DNA of 42,016 nucleotides from GCA-020343675 sp964462945 (GCA_964462945.1 CAYWZW010000049.1:1-42016), one strand, 5' to 3'; positions 31,179 through 40,377 are shown, counted from the first letter of the stretch. Program-made: numbers and translations. Notes: generated by a model from the sequence alone, not told the origin.

Positions 31179-34097
31179 ATGATGCTCAAAAAACTGACTT
31201 ATTTGATCTGTTCCGTTCTGCTGGTAAGCGCAGCGAGCAACGTTCAGGCGCAGTCCTTTAGCCTGTTGCCCACGCATGATGCCGAGGTCGGCAATGACGT
31301 GCAAATAGGGCCGGGCCAAAACTCGGGCGGCGGCTCGGGCATGGCTATCCGCGACATAGACGTCCGGCGCCGGGTGTCTTATGTCAGCTACGATATCTCT
31401 GAGCTTAAAGCCGGAGGTCAGCTCGTCGGAAATGTGAGCTTCAGCAATTACGGTCACGATAGTGGCACTGTGCTTGTTTACGGCGTTATCGAGGAATTAG
31501 ATAATATCGATGAAGCCACAATCACTTGGAATACCGCTCCCGGCGTCCAGAATAGCCCCGCTCCGCCCGTTGGCAGCCCGGTTGCCCTGGACTATGACGA
31601 CCTGACGGACCAGTTGATGACTTTCATCGCGCCCGCGCGCGGAGTGAGGGTGTCAACTGAGACAAGCCAGGTGTTGGCTGATTTTATCAACAGCGATACG
31701 GACGGGACCGTAACGTTTCTGTTTGCGCCGCCGGCGGGGCAGAACAATGGGATCCTCCGAACGAAAGAGCTCGGTGGCACAGGCGGCACGTTCCTTGAGG
31801 GTAGTCTCGTCGGACTTCCGCAAAAGGCCCAGCAGCCGAATCCCGCCAATGAAGCGATTGACGTATCACGCGATGTGGTCTTGAGTTGGACGCCGGCAGG
31901 CAATGCCGACAAGCATGATGTGTACCTTGGCGGGGATTTCGACGATGTGAACGAGGCCGCGACAGCGCTTGACCCGAACAGCGTGTACCGGGGCCGCCAG
32001 GATCCGAACTTCTATCCTATCAGTGGGACCCTTCATTTAGGTCTTGGCCGGACTTATTACTGGCGCGTCGATGAGGTCAGTGCGCCGCCCGAAAGCGCGA
32101 TATACAAGGGCAAGGTCTGGCGGTTTACGGTCGAGCCGCTGGCGTATCCGATTCCCGGTGCGAATATAACAGCCACAGCTTCCAGCAGCGAGACAGGCAA
32201 AGGACCCGAAAATACCGTCAACGGCTCGGGGCTGGATGAGAGCGGTTTGCTGCACGGCAATCAAGACACCGGCGCTATGTGGCTGAGCGGCCGAACCGGG
32301 GTTCAGCCGACCTGGATCGAGTACGACCTCGGCAAGGTGTACAGGCTTCACGAGATGTGGGTGTGGAACTTCAATGGGAGCCTGGAACCGGTGATCGGCT
32401 TAGGGTTCAATCAGGTTCTCATTGAATACTCGGTCAATCGTACCGACTATGCAGCGTTGGGAGCTACCCACCAGTTTAACCGGGCGCCTGGGGAGCCCGG
32501 CTATGCTCACGATACCACTGTTGATTTCACCGGCGTCGAAGCGCGGTACGTCCGGCTCACGGCAAACAGCAACTGGGAAGGCATCCTGGCGCAGTACGGC
32601 CTGAGCGAGGTACGCTTCTTCTACATACCGATCCTTGCCAGAGAACCCCGTCCGGATTCCGGGGCGACGGGCGTCCCTCTGGATGTGACCCTTGGCTGGC
32701 GCGCTGGAAGAGAGGCGGCCCAACATAACGTCTATTTAAGCACCGATGAGCAGGCGGTGAGAGAGGGCAGCGCCCCTGTTGTCACAGTGACTCAGCCCCG
32801 CCACGGGCCTTTGTCTCTCGACGTCGCAAACACGTACTACTGGCGGGTCGATGAGGTCAATGAGGCTAAGACCGCCGGGGCCTTGAAAGGAGATATCTGG
32901 AGTTTCACGGCCGTGGAGTTTCTCGTTATAGACGATTTCGAGCACTACGACGCCAACGACAGCCAGATATGGTACGCCTGGCACGATGGGCTCGGCTATG
33001 GCTCGCCGGGTGCTCCGCCGTACTTTGCCGGGAATGGCACGGGTGCGGCCGTCGGCGATGAAAACACCGCGTCTTTTACCGAGCAAACCATCGTTCATGG
33101 AGGCAGTCAGTCAATGCCGCTTGCCTACGACAACAATAAGCAGGGCTTTGCAAAGTATTCGGAGGCCGAGCTGACCCTGGCCGCGCTGCGCGACTGGACT
33201 GCGGGAGGCGTTGGTACGCTGACGCTTTGGTTCCGAGGCAACGCGGCCTCTGTGGGCAGTTTCGCTGAAGCGCCGACCGGCACCTACACAATGACCGCGG
33301 CAGGCGCGGACATCTGGGGGCAGGCGGACCAGTTCCATTATGCCTTCAAGACGCTCACCGGCGCCGGGACAATTGAAGCCCAGGTGCTCAGCGTCGAAAA
33401 CACGGACCCGTGGGCCAAGGCCGGCGTGATGATCCGCGAGACGCTTGATGCCGGCTCGAAGTTCGCGGCGGTCTATGTCACGCCCGGCAGCGGGTGCCGA
33501 TTCCAGGCGCGAACGGATACGAATATTGCCGCTACAAGCGATACCGCTGTCGTGACAGCCGAGCAAACGGCGATCACGGCGCCGTATTGGATAAAATTAG
33601 AGCGTGACTTTGCCGGCAACTTCAGAGGCTACTATTCCAGCAATGGGACCGTCTGGCAGCCGATGTCGTGGAATCCGCAGAATGTCGCGATGAGCTCGAA
33701 TGTCTATGTCGGTTTGGCGGTGACCAGCCATAACAACAACGCGACGTGCCAGGCCAAGTTCTCCAACGTGACGACGGCCGGGGCGGTCAGCGCGCAGTGG
33801 GCGCACCAGGATGTCGGTATCGTCAGCAACGCGGCCGAACCGTTATATGTGGCGGTCTCCAACATCGCTGGTCAGCCGGCGGTGGTGGTCCACGACAATC
33901 CCAATGCGGCACAGACCGTTGCATGGACGGAGTGGGTAATTCCTCTGCAGACCTTTGCCGATAAGGGCATCGACCTCAAGAATGTGGACAAGATCGCGAT
34001 TGGCCTGGGCACTCGGGGCAATCAGACGGCCCCCGGCGGCTCAGGGAAGATGTACATCGATGATATCCGGCTGTCTCGTCCAGGAAATGCCCCTTAG
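31179..34097 (+). CDS. large secreted multidomain protein (CBM96-like, Fn3-like, discoidin, DUF1349-like)
   Basis: A 972-residue exported protein; AAGGAGG lies just before two adjacent ATG codons (31179 and 31182; the second has the better spacing). The signal peptide ends near SNVQAQ (about residue 25). Residues 27-205 look like a DNRLRE/CBM96-type sandwich (ATITWNTAPG). An Fn3-like unit follows (about 212-325; YYWRVDE), then an F5/8-type discoidin domain (about 327-485; YDLGKVYRLHEMWVWNF, YVRLTANSNW) and another Fn3-like unit (about 487-580). From residue 581 the C-terminal 390 residues are nearly the same as in the protein encoded at 23744-26953. No catalytic site is seen. A role in binding polysaccharides at the cell surface is inferred. 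Confidence 0.85.
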   Translation: MMLKKLTYLICSVLLVSAASNVQAQSFSLLPTHDAEVGNDVQIGPGQNSGGGSGMAIRDIDVRRRVSYVSYDISELKAGGQLVGNVSFSNYGHDSGTVLVYGVIEELDNIDEATITWNTAPGVQNSPAPPVGSPVALDYDDLTDQLMTFIAPARGVRVSTETSQVLADFINSDTDGTVTFLFAPPAGQNNGILRTKELGGTGGTFLEGSLVGLPQKAQQPNPANEAIDVSRDVVLSWTPAGNADKHDVYLGGDFDDVNEAATALDPNSVYRGRQDPNFYPISGTLHLGLGRTYYWRVDEVSAPPESAIYKGKVWRFTVEPLAYPIPGANITATASSSETGKGPENTVNGSGLDESGLLHGNQDTGAMWLSGRTGVQPTWIEYDLGKVYRLHEMWVWNFNGSLEPVIGLGFNQVLIEYSVNRTDYAALGATHQFNRAPGEPGYAHDTTVDFTGVEARYVRLTANSNWEGILAQYGLSEVRFFYIPILAREPRPDSGATGVPLDVTLGWRAGREAAQHNVYLSTDEQAVREGSAPVVTVTQPRHGPLSLDVANTYYWRVDEVNEAKTAGALKGDIWSFTAVEFLVIDDFEHYDANDSQIWYAWHDGLGYGSPGAPPYFAGNGTGAAVGDENTASFTEQTIVHGGSQSMPLAYDNNKQGFAKYSEAELTLAALRDWTAGGVGTLTLWFRGNAASVGSFAEAPTGTYTMTAAGADIWGQADQFHYAFKTLTGAGTIEAQVLSVENTDPWAKAGVMIRETLDAGSKFAAVYVTPGSGCRFQARTDTNIAATSDTAVVTAEQTAITAPYWIKLERDFAGNFRGYYSSNGTVWQPMSWNPQNVAMSSNVYVGLAVTSHNNNATCQAKFSNVTTAGAVSAQWAHQDVGIVSNAAEPLYVAVSNIAGQPAVVVHDNPNAAQTVAWTEWVIPLQTFADKGIDLKNVDKIAIGLGTRGNQTAPGGSGKMYIDDIRLSRPGNAP
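32921..34097. repeat. right arm of a 1177-bp inverted repeat
   Basis: Inverse counterpart of 23744-24920, from VIDDFEHYD to the stop codon, same length and collinear protein sequence over the whole segment. Confidence 0.85.
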
Positions 34098-34123
34098 CCG
34101 TAATGGCCAATTCCCGAAGGCGT

Positions 34124-35332
34124 TCAGAGCAGGGTCAGTGGGTGGCGGCGGTTTTTCAGCGGGAATTCGGCTGGGGCGTTCAGGCGGTGTGATTCATAGA
34201 CGGCTAAGATCATCTCCAGGGCGGCCCGGCCGTCGTGGGCGCTGCCGTTCGGTTGGGTGTTCGTCTCGATGGCCCGGATCAGATCGAGTGCGATGAGACG
34301 ATTTCCGAGACTTTGGCCGGAGTCGCTCAGGGTTTCCGGCTTGCCCGCCACGCGGACGGCGGGCTTGTCAATTCCGGCGCTGGTGATTTTCTTCCACGGG
34401 GTCTTGCTGTCCCTTAGGGACCACGAGGGGTCTTCAACAAACCAGACCTCCGGCAGCGCGCCGGTGGTCATCGTGAGAACGCCCTTGCTCGCAAAGATCG
34501 TAAGTCCGAAGCGAGCCGCCGCCCCGTGCTTGGCCCGGTGCGTTGAGAAATAGCCCATTGTCATTTCGCCGAAGCGGTACATGGCATGAATCTCGTCCCC
34601 GGCCAGAGGTCCGATGCCCTCGGCCCCGTCCCGCACCTGGCTCTTGGTGACGGGCTTGCCGCTCTGGCTCACGCGCGCGAAGCACCACTGCGGGTCACCG
34701 GCGAACAAACGCATCAAGTCCATAATGTGCGTCCCCAGGACCATCAGGTCTTCGCCGCCGCCCCGGCTGTCCTCTTTGCCTCGGCCTCGCAGCTCGAGGA
34801 GGTCCCCCAATCGCCCCTCGGCGATGAGCTTCTGCACGTGCTGCAAAGTCGGGCTGTAGCGGGTCTGATGGGCAATCGCCAGCTTCAGGTTCCGCCCTTC
34901 CAGGGCGGCGATCATCTCATCGGCCTGATCGAGCGTCTGGCACATGGGCTTTTCGAGAAAGACGTGACAGCCGTGCTCGGCACACGCTAAGACCATGTCA
35001 CGATGGCAGTCCAGCCAGCGCGGGGCAACGCTGACAATCTGGGGTTTCTCTTTCTCCAGCATTTGACGGTAGTCGGCGTACGCCCTCGGCGCCTTCAGCC
35101 GCTTGGCCGCCGCGGCACGGCCTTGCGCATCTTCATCTGCGACGGCCACGACTTGCGCCTGGTCTATCTCGTTCCACACGACGTCCAGCCCGTGACCATA
35201 ATTGCCCCGGCCGGTCCTGCCGATGACGGCGACCTTGTATTTTGAGTCTCTTGCTTTGGCAACTCCTGGCCCGCCTGCGGCGAATGCCGCCAATCCTGCC
35301 GCTGCGATGCTGATGAATTCCCGCCGTTTCAT
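34124..35332 (-). CDS. Gfo/Idh/MocA-family oxidoreductase with Tat-like signal
   Basis: A 402-residue dehydrogenase of a different subgroup from the two at 28-31 kb. It starts MKRREFISIAAAGLAAFAAG, a short Tat-type signal with KRREFI. The Rossmann region is KYKVAVIGRTGRGNYGHGLD, the EKP motif LEKPMCQT, and GTHIMDLMRLF carries the histidine-aspartate pair typical of the family. Substrate unknown. It is 92 bases downstream of the sialidase-like gene on the same strand, so both are probably one unit for release and oxidation of a sugar. It ends 26 bases from the convergent secreted protein gene. Confidence 0.85.
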   Translation of the reverse strand: MKRREFISIAAAGLAAFAAGGPGVAKARDSKYKVAVIGRTGRGNYGHGLDVVWNEIDQAQVVAVADEDAQGRAAAAKRLKAPRAYADYRQMLEKEKPQIVSVAPRWLDCHRDMVLACAEHGCHVFLEKPMCQTLDQADEMIAALEGRNLKLAIAHQTRYSPTLQHVQKLIAEGRLGDLLELRGRGKEDSRGGGEDLMVLGTHIMDLMRLFAGDPQWCFARVSQSGKPVTKSQVRDGAEGIGPLAGDEIHAMYRFGEMTMGYFSTHRAKHGAAARFGLTIFASKGVLTMTTGALPEVWFVEDPSWSLRDSKTPWKKITSAGIDKPAVRVAGKPETLSDSGQSLGNRLIALDLIRAIETNTQPNGSAHDGRAALEMILAVYESHRLNAPAEFPLKNRRHPLTLL

Positions 35333-35337
35333 AAATT

Positions 35338-35424
35338 CACTCCCGCGTGCAGGAACGATGGACGACAGGGGGATGGACGATGGACGACTCGTCGCTCGTC
35401 CCTCGTGCTGTCCGTCCTCCGTCG
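35338..35424. repeat. low-complexity GGACGA/TCGTCC repeats after the sialidase-like gene
   Basis: The 92-bp gap between the sialidase-like and Gfo/Idh genes is made of repeated GATGGACGA and TCGTCC/CGTCCT units in both orientations, an imperfect palindrome. The gene's final codons run into a GAAGACAGAAGGC repeat next to it. Confidence 0.5.
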
Positions 35425-36864
35425 TCAGTTCTCTGCCTTCTGTCTTCTATCTCCTTGCTGGACCCACGCTTCATTGAAACGCACGTATTTGATGGTCTTG
35501 TTGGGGCCGCTGTTTCGGTCGTTGTGATGGTAGCTGTACACCACGTGCAAGGTGCCCCCTGCTTCCGCAGGGGCAAGCTTGTCCCCGAGAAAGCGGGGAC
35601 GGCCCTGAATGATAGATGGATAACTGCTGCTGGTGGCGAGCTGCCTGTCACGCATGTCCCGTTCGAGGTGCCGGGTGTATTCCCAGGTCTTGCCCTCGTC
35701 GGTCGAAATCGACACGGCCAGACTGTGCCTGCCGCTTTCGGTATCGTTATACGCCAGCGCCCAGTGGCCGTTTTGCAGAGTGACAACATCGGCGCCCGAG
35801 CCGGGATTCGGCAACTCGGAATCTGTCACCAAAGACCACGTCAGGCCCTTGTCTTTGGACTGGCTGATATGAAGGCGCTTGGGCGGTGGTCCGTTGTCCC
35901 GCATGTAGGCAACGAGCGTGCCGTCAGCCTTCATGGCAATGCTCGGCTGGATATTTCCCGCTCCCACCAGCGGCTCGCTGAACTGCCAGGTCGCACCGCC
36001 GTCGTCCGTGATGGCCATCAACGAGAAGCTGAATCCGTCCGAGTATAAGGGAATAATCATTCGCGTCTTATCGACGATGACAGCTTTATTCTTGGTCTGC
36101 CAGCCGACGCGGCGGAAATAGGGATAGCCCATTTTCTGGTCGGTGTATCCTCCCTTGCCATCAGAGAGCCGGCCGCTCCGCATCATGTCCTGGCCCCGTG
36201 CTTTGGAGAGCAGGTCCTCGGCCCATCTGTCGATGATGCCGCGCGTGACCTGCTCGGGCATGCCGGCGTTCCGAGAGATGATATAGTCTGAGTATTCCTT
36301 GATTTGCCTTTCAATGGATTTGACGAAACGGTCGCCGGGCTGGATGCCGCGTTCGGCCGGGTCGCCGGGCTTCACGTGAAGGACGTCCTGCCAGGACCAT
36401 TCGGGCGGCCCATCCACCGTTTGATAGTCTTCGCTGATGCGGTATTTCAGCAGGGAGGTCTCCCACTGGTTTGCGAGCACCGTGTACCACGTCAGCCACA
36501 GGCGGTCCCGGCCGTCGATGAACAAGATCGGATTGATATCCGGAAACCCGGGGACATCCGCCATGACGAACGGCGTGCTCCAGGTTTTCCGGTCGGCCCG
36601 GAGCCTTGCCCCCATGATCGCGACGTCATCGGCCCATCGTTCCCCGGAGCCTTGGAACCACGCGGCCAATAGATCGCCGTTCGGCAGCTCGACGACTGTC
36701 GAGCCGTGCACGTGCTGGCTGACCAGCGGAAATATTTCTATCGCCTGGTAAACAATCTTCTCATCGCCGGCAGGATCGTTGCCCTGTGCCAAACATGTAT
36801 CGATGCAGGCAGCGGCAGATAGGAAACACAGAAAAAGCGATGAGATTATCCCATTTGTCTTCAT
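35425..36864 (-). CDS. sialidase-like (BNR/Asp-box) exported glycosidase-family protein
   Basis: A 479-residue six-bladed propeller protein with a signal peptide (MKTNGIISSLFLCFLSAAAC, cut near CLAQG). Three Asp boxes are seen: TDDGGATW (286-293), SKDKGLTW (336-343) and STDEGKTW (387-394). HGSTVVELPNGDLLAAWFQG is the usual first blade. Such proteins are annotated as exo-alpha-sialidase, but many in planctomycetes have unproven activity. Two oddities: residues about 423-435 (PRFLGDKLAPAEA) come from a double palindrome inserted in the gene, exactly in frame, between IIQGR and GGTLHVVYSY; and the last residues (GDRRQKAEN) read out of a repetitive downstream sequence. A promoter lies 42-70 bases upstream. 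Confidence 0.82.
   Translation of the reverse strand: MKTNGIISSLFLCFLSAAACIDTCLAQGNDPAGDEKIVYQAIEIFPLVSQHVHGSTVVELPNGDLLAAWFQGSGERWADDVAIMGARLRADRKTWSTPFVMADVPGFPDINPILFIDGRDRLWLTWYTVLANQWETSLLKYRISEDYQTVDGPPEWSWQDVLHVKPGDPAERGIQPGDRFVKSIERQIKEYSDYIISRNAGMPEQVTRGIIDRWAEDLLSKARGQDMMRSGRLSDGKGGYTDQKMGYPYFRRVGWQTKNKAVIVDKTRMIIPLYSDGFSFSLMAITDDGGATWQFSEPLVGAGNIQPSIAMKADGTLVAYMRDNGPPPKRLHISQSKDKGLTWSLVTDSELPNPGSGADVVTLQNGHWALAYNDTESGRHSLAVSISTDEGKTWEYTRHLERDMRDRQLATSSSYPSIIQGRPRFLGDKLAPAEAGGTLHVVYSYHHNDRNSGPNKTIKYVRFNEAWVQQGDRRQKAEN
35556..35600. repeat. in-frame double palindromic element inside the sialidase-like gene
   Basis: Two perfect hairpins lie side by side: CCCCTGC-TTCC-GCAGGGG (35556-35573) and GTCCCCG-AGAAAG-CGGGGAC (35581-35600), joined by CAAGCTT. 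They add about 13 codons between two conserved parts of the last propeller blade. The form is that of a REP-like element that has landed in a coding sequence. Confidence 0.75.
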
Positions 36865-36905
36865 GGCGGCGTCCTTTTATGTATGATGGATAAAACTCTC
36901 TGGAC

Positions 36906-36934
36906 ATACTAACGGCTGCAATGGCATACTGCAA
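36906..36934 (-). promoter_or_regulatory. sigma-70-type promoter of the sialidase-like gene
   Basis: TTGCAG (36929-36934), a 17-bp spacer and TAGTAT (36906-36911) on the minus strand, 42 bases upstream of the start codon. Confidence 0.45.
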
Positions 36935-36999
36935 GGCAATAAGGTAACATAAGCGCTCGACACATTACAGGATTTCAAATTCAGGAAGGATTGACTCGG

Positions 37000-38007
37000 A
37001 TGATCAATACGGTTCACGTGGGAATTGGCCCTTTAGGACAAAAGATGGTCAGGTACGCTGTGGAGCGCGGCTGTTTCAACATCGTTGGCGCGGTTGATCC
37101 TGATCCGCAGAAGGCCGGCAAAGACCTTGGTGAGCTGTGCGGGATTGAGCCGCTTGGAATTATTGTCCGCGACAATCTGAATGATGCAATCGCCAATCGG
37201 TCGGCCGACGTCGCCTTGCTAACCACCGTCAGCACCCTTGTCGCTCTCGAAAGCCAGGTTGCCGAGCTTGCAGAGGCAAGACTCAATATTGTCTCCACGT
37301 GCGAAGAGCTTTTTTTCCCCTGGAAGACAAATCCCGAAGTTGCAGGCCGAATCGATGAGATATGCCGTGAAAACGGCGTTGCGTGCGTCGGCACCGGGGT
37401 CAATCCCGGATACCTGATGGATATGCTGCCGACCGTTCTGACGGGCCTGTGCCAGAACGTCAGGAAAGTGGAAGTCTGGAGGGTCCAGGATGCCTCGGTG
37501 CGCCGAATTCCGTTCCAGCAGAAGATCGGGGCGGGTCTGACGCTGAAAGAATTCGAGGCCAGGAAGAAAGCCGGGACGCTCCGGCACGTGGGTCTGCCGG
37601 AATCCGTGGACTTTATCGCGCATCGGCTCGGCTGGAAGCTCGACCGCAATACCGAAACGCTCGAACCGGTTATCGCCGAAAGGCCAATCGACGGCGGGTA
37701 CAAGCCGATTGCCAAAGGCATGGCCTGCGGCGTGCATCAGGTCGGCAGGGGATTCGTGGGTGGTCAGGAAGTGATTACTCTCAATTTCAGAGCGGCGGTC
37801 GGCGAACCCGAATCCTACGACCAGGTGCACATCGACGGAGAGCCTAAGATTCAATCCAGAATCGCCGGCGGTGTGAACGGCGACATCGCCACGTGTGCGA
37901 TTACTCTGAACGCTATACGTTCTGTTCTTCAGGCAAGCCCCGGCCTCAAAACGATGGCGGATATTCCCCCAATTGCGTTTTTCATAGACACTGAAAAGTC
38001 AAAATGA
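37000..38007 (+). CDS. DapB-like NAD(P)-dependent dehydrogenase
   Basis: A 335-residue enzyme with an N-terminal Rossmann fold (TVHVGIGPLGQKMVRYAVER) and a C-terminal part like dihydrodipicolinate reductase. The overall type matches proteins annotated as 2,4-diaminopentanoate dehydrogenase or as DapB homologues outside lysine synthesis. VGTGVNPGYLMDMLPTVLTG is the characteristic mid-section. The ATG at 37000 is chosen; AGGAAGG lies ten bases upstream, and the TTG at 36991 would be too close. The substrate is not known; a role in amino acid or amino sugar breakdown is possible. It is divergent from the sialidase-like gene and is the only plus-strand gene between 34.1 kb and the right edge. Confidence 0.75.
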   Translation: MINTVHVGIGPLGQKMVRYAVERGCFNIVGAVDPDPQKAGKDLGELCGIEPLGIIVRDNLNDAIANRSADVALLTTVSTLVALESQVAELAEARLNIVSTCEELFFPWKTNPEVAGRIDEICRENGVACVGTGVNPGYLMDMLPTVLTGLCQNVRKVEVWRVQDASVRRIPFQQKIGAGLTLKEFEARKKAGTLRHVGLPESVDFIAHRLGWKLDRNTETLEPVIAERPIDGGYKPIAKGMACGVHQVGRGFVGGQEVITLNFRAAVGEPESYDQVHIDGEPKIQSRIAGGVNGDIATCAITLNAIRSVLQASPGLKTMADIPPIAFFIDTEKSK

Positions 38008-38010
38008 TAA

Positions 38011-38065
38011 CCACGAATCTTCACGAATGATCACGAATTCGTGTCCAATTCGTGCGCCTTCGTGG
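38011..38065. repeat. CACGAAT repeat palindrome downstream of the DapB-like gene
   Basis: CCACGAA, CACGAAT (several), ATTCGTG and TTCGTGG form nested inverted repeats over 38011-38065, four bases after the stop codon. The same CACGAAT/ATTCGTG family is found in many bacterial genomes as an intergenic repeat. It can fold as a hairpin at the 3' end. The remaining 38066-38192 shows no gene. Confidence 0.65.
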
Positions 38066-38192
38066 CTAAACAAACGGTATGATCCTGGATTATGCGATCG
38101 TCAAACCGGCCAATTGCCTTGAAAGGTAAATCACGGCCATTCTTTCGCAGCCGATCTCTTTCAGAGCGGAGCGGACCGTTCGATATTTCTGC

Positions 38193-39404
38193 TTAGGCTG
38201 TCCCCATTTCTTCAGCGTAGGCCCTCATCTTTGTAAGCCTGGATTTAAAGGCATTATATAAGCCGTCCGAAGTTTCTCTCAAGGTGCGCTGCGAGTTCGT
38301 GTGCGGATTGATCGAAGTTGCATAATCGACCTGCTTGATCAAATCATTGGGGATGGACCCGGCCCCGCAGAGCGCTCCGGATATGCCGGCGGCAACGGCG
38401 GTGAGGCAGTCGGTGTCCCGGCCCATGTTGACGCCGGCCTTCATCGCTTCCCACGTGCTGCCCCTGGTCATCTTGAACACACAGATCGCTTTGGTGACGA
38501 TTTCATTGGCGTAGCTGTGGGCGTACACCATTCCCGTGCCGCTGTAGAGGGTATCGAATTTTTTTCGCATGTCGCGAAAATCGGCGCAGTCGGCTGTGAG
38601 TTTCAGCGCCCTTTCGATCTCCCCGCGAATCCCGGCCTGCCTTGTGAAGCGCGTATCGACCTTGTCGCAGTTGTCGAAGACCGCCCCGAGAACGGTATCG
38701 ACCGTCGCATGGGGTTTCGTGGCGGCGGCGATGGCGATGGCAGTGGCTTCCGCCCAGAGGACGCCCCGGCTGTTGGCCGTGTTATAGAGCTGACCGATCT
38801 GGCGAATATCATCAATGGCTCCCTGGATGTCGCCGGCGTTGATCAGGCCGATGGGATGGCAGGAGCGTGACAGCGACACAAGGCCGGAATAGTCGCAATA
38901 TTTGCCGATGTCTGCGGCGGGGATATGTGTCTTGGCCATCGCCAGAAGGGCCCCCTCGAACGGCTCCGAGACAAGGCCCGGCGCGTTGGGATTCATGTGC
39001 TCGACCCAGGCCCGGCGAAGGTCCTCGGCGTTGATTCGGTCCTGCTTTTCGATGATGGCGGTGATCATGAGCTTCTGGCGCTCGACGCCGTCTTCGGTGG
39101 TCCCCGGCTCGCGCATCCAGTTGTTGCTCTTTCCGTAGTGGTGGTACGGCAGCAGTTTATCGAGTGTGCCGTATTCCCGTTCGATGTTTTCCCAGGACCG
39201 GCCTTCGACCGGAGCACCCATGGACGAGCCGATATGGCAGCCGGCAATACAACCGAAGAACTTCTCCCGCAGGCTCACGGGGCCCGCGTTTGATCTTGTT
39301 CGCTTCTCCGCCGCTAAGGCTGCGGGCGCCGAGGCGGCCGCGGCTGCCGCTAACGTACCTTTCAGAAAGCAACGGCGGGCAATAGAATTATCGTTCTTTC
39401 TCAT
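38193..39404 (-). CDS. ADP-ribosylglycohydrolase-family protein with Tat signal
   Basis: A 403-residue protein. The second ATG (39404, MRKNDNSIARRCFLKG) is taken as start since GGAG lies eight bases upstream; 39416 is possible. The signal has SIARRCFLKGTLAAAAAASA, a standard Tat motif. The domain begins REKFFGCIAGCHIGSSMGAP, the usual first glycine-rich helix, and ends with NMGRDTDCLTAVAAGISGAL, the metal-binding Asp pair (GRDTDC) of the DraG/MacroH family. Such enzymes remove ADP-ribose from proteins or act on related nucleosides. An exported member has no ADP-ribosylated protein as an obvious substrate, so a glycoside or nucleoside outside the cytoplasm is more likely. Confidence 0.82.
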   Translation of the reverse strand: MRKNDNSIARRCFLKGTLAAAAAASAPAALAAEKRTRSNAGPVSLREKFFGCIAGCHIGSSMGAPVEGRSWENIEREYGTLDKLLPYHHYGKSNNWMREPGTTEDGVERQKLMITAIIEKQDRINAEDLRRAWVEHMNPNAPGLVSEPFEGALLAMAKTHIPAADIGKYCDYSGLVSLSRSCHPIGLINAGDIQGAIDDIRQIGQLYNTANSRGVLWAEATAIAIAAATKPHATVDTVLGAVFDNCDKVDTRFTRQAGIRGEIERALKLTADCADFRDMRKKFDTLYSGTGMVYAHSYANEIVTKAICVFKMTRGSTWEAMKAGVNMGRDTDCLTAVAAGISGALCGAGSIPNDLIKQVDYATSINPHTNSQRTLRETSDGLYNAFKSRLTKMRAYAEEMGTA

Positions 39405-39417
39405 TTCTGTCTCCATC

Positions 39418-40377
39418 TCAAATCGTTCGCAGCGTTCTTAGGATACCGGCTCGCCTCTTCTGCCAGCGCCGTGCGAACGGGCCGTGTCGGATATTGCATT
39501 GAGGTATCATAACCCCCCGTGCCGCAAGAAACAAGGTGCCGCTGTTCATCTTATTCGAGCAGGCTTGCTCATCCAGCGGAAATGCCAAGCCAGTTCTCCT
39601 CAGTAGCGTCCCAGAGGCCTCCTGCGTTTCCCGTGAGCCGATAAGCGTACCGCCGCCTCTGCCATCGCCCAACCGGCATTTCCAGCACCTTGCCGCTCCG
39701 TCCTTGACGTAGCGCCACTTGAGGATGTGAATGCCGGAGGTGACGGAGTAGGACATCTGCTGCCAGCCGACCTCGCCGCTGATCTGGTCTTTGAGCGTGC
39801 TGTCAATGTAGAACTGCAGGTAGTCGTAGCCCTGGTGCGACGAAACCTTCCAGTAGAACTTGACGGTTTGCGAGCTGTCCGAATCGACAATCGCCTGCAG
39901 ACAGGATTCCTCGCCGTCCGAGGTCGTACCGCTCTGGGCCGAGTCAGCCTCGTAGTAGTACTCGTTGGTTGTACCGGATGCAATGTACCAGCCTGTATCT
40001 CCGCTCTCGGTGAACTTCAGGTTCGAGTCCAGGGCCTCGCTCATCTCATCCGGCCGGCCGGCTATCGAGGTGGTCCCGACCGTCAACCCGTCCACCCAGC
40101 CACAATCCTCGCCGGCGTAGCCGGTGGAATCTTTGGAATAGACCCATTTGAGGGTATGGGAGCCGGCGGTAAGGCTGTACGACTTCTTCTGCCAGTCCAC
40201 CTCCCCGGTAATCCCCGTCTGGTATTGCGAGTCGATATAGAACTTCAGGTAATCGCCGGACTCGGACGAAACCTTCCCGTAGAATGAGACCTTATCGCCG
40301 GCGACGGCGGTGACCGTCGTCTGCATCCAGGATTCCTGGTCATCTCCGACCGAAGCGGCGGCCACGTCACTGCTTTA
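39418..40377 (-). pseudogene. decayed fragment of a cell-surface beta-sandwich repeat protein
   Basis: The coherent frame contains two related units, each with a SW(M)QT- or SCLQA-type start, FYWKVSS or FYGKVSS, YLQFYIDS or YLKFYIDS, and ISGEVGWQQ or TGEVDWQKK. The same unit starts the RHS gene at the right edge. A TAA stop lies four codons before the first GTG, so the N-terminus is missing. At the other end the unit loses its frame after LKWRYVKDG, where SGYSGDDCGWVD is expected. The final 90 residues are basic and out of character. No ribosome site is seen. It is probably a partial duplicate of the N-terminal region of the neighbouring RHS gene. Confidence 0.7.

Noticed and set aside
38011..38065. 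CRISPR-like reading of the CACGAAT repeats
   Set aside because: Units are about 7 bp, irregular and inverted; there are no spacers or cas genes.
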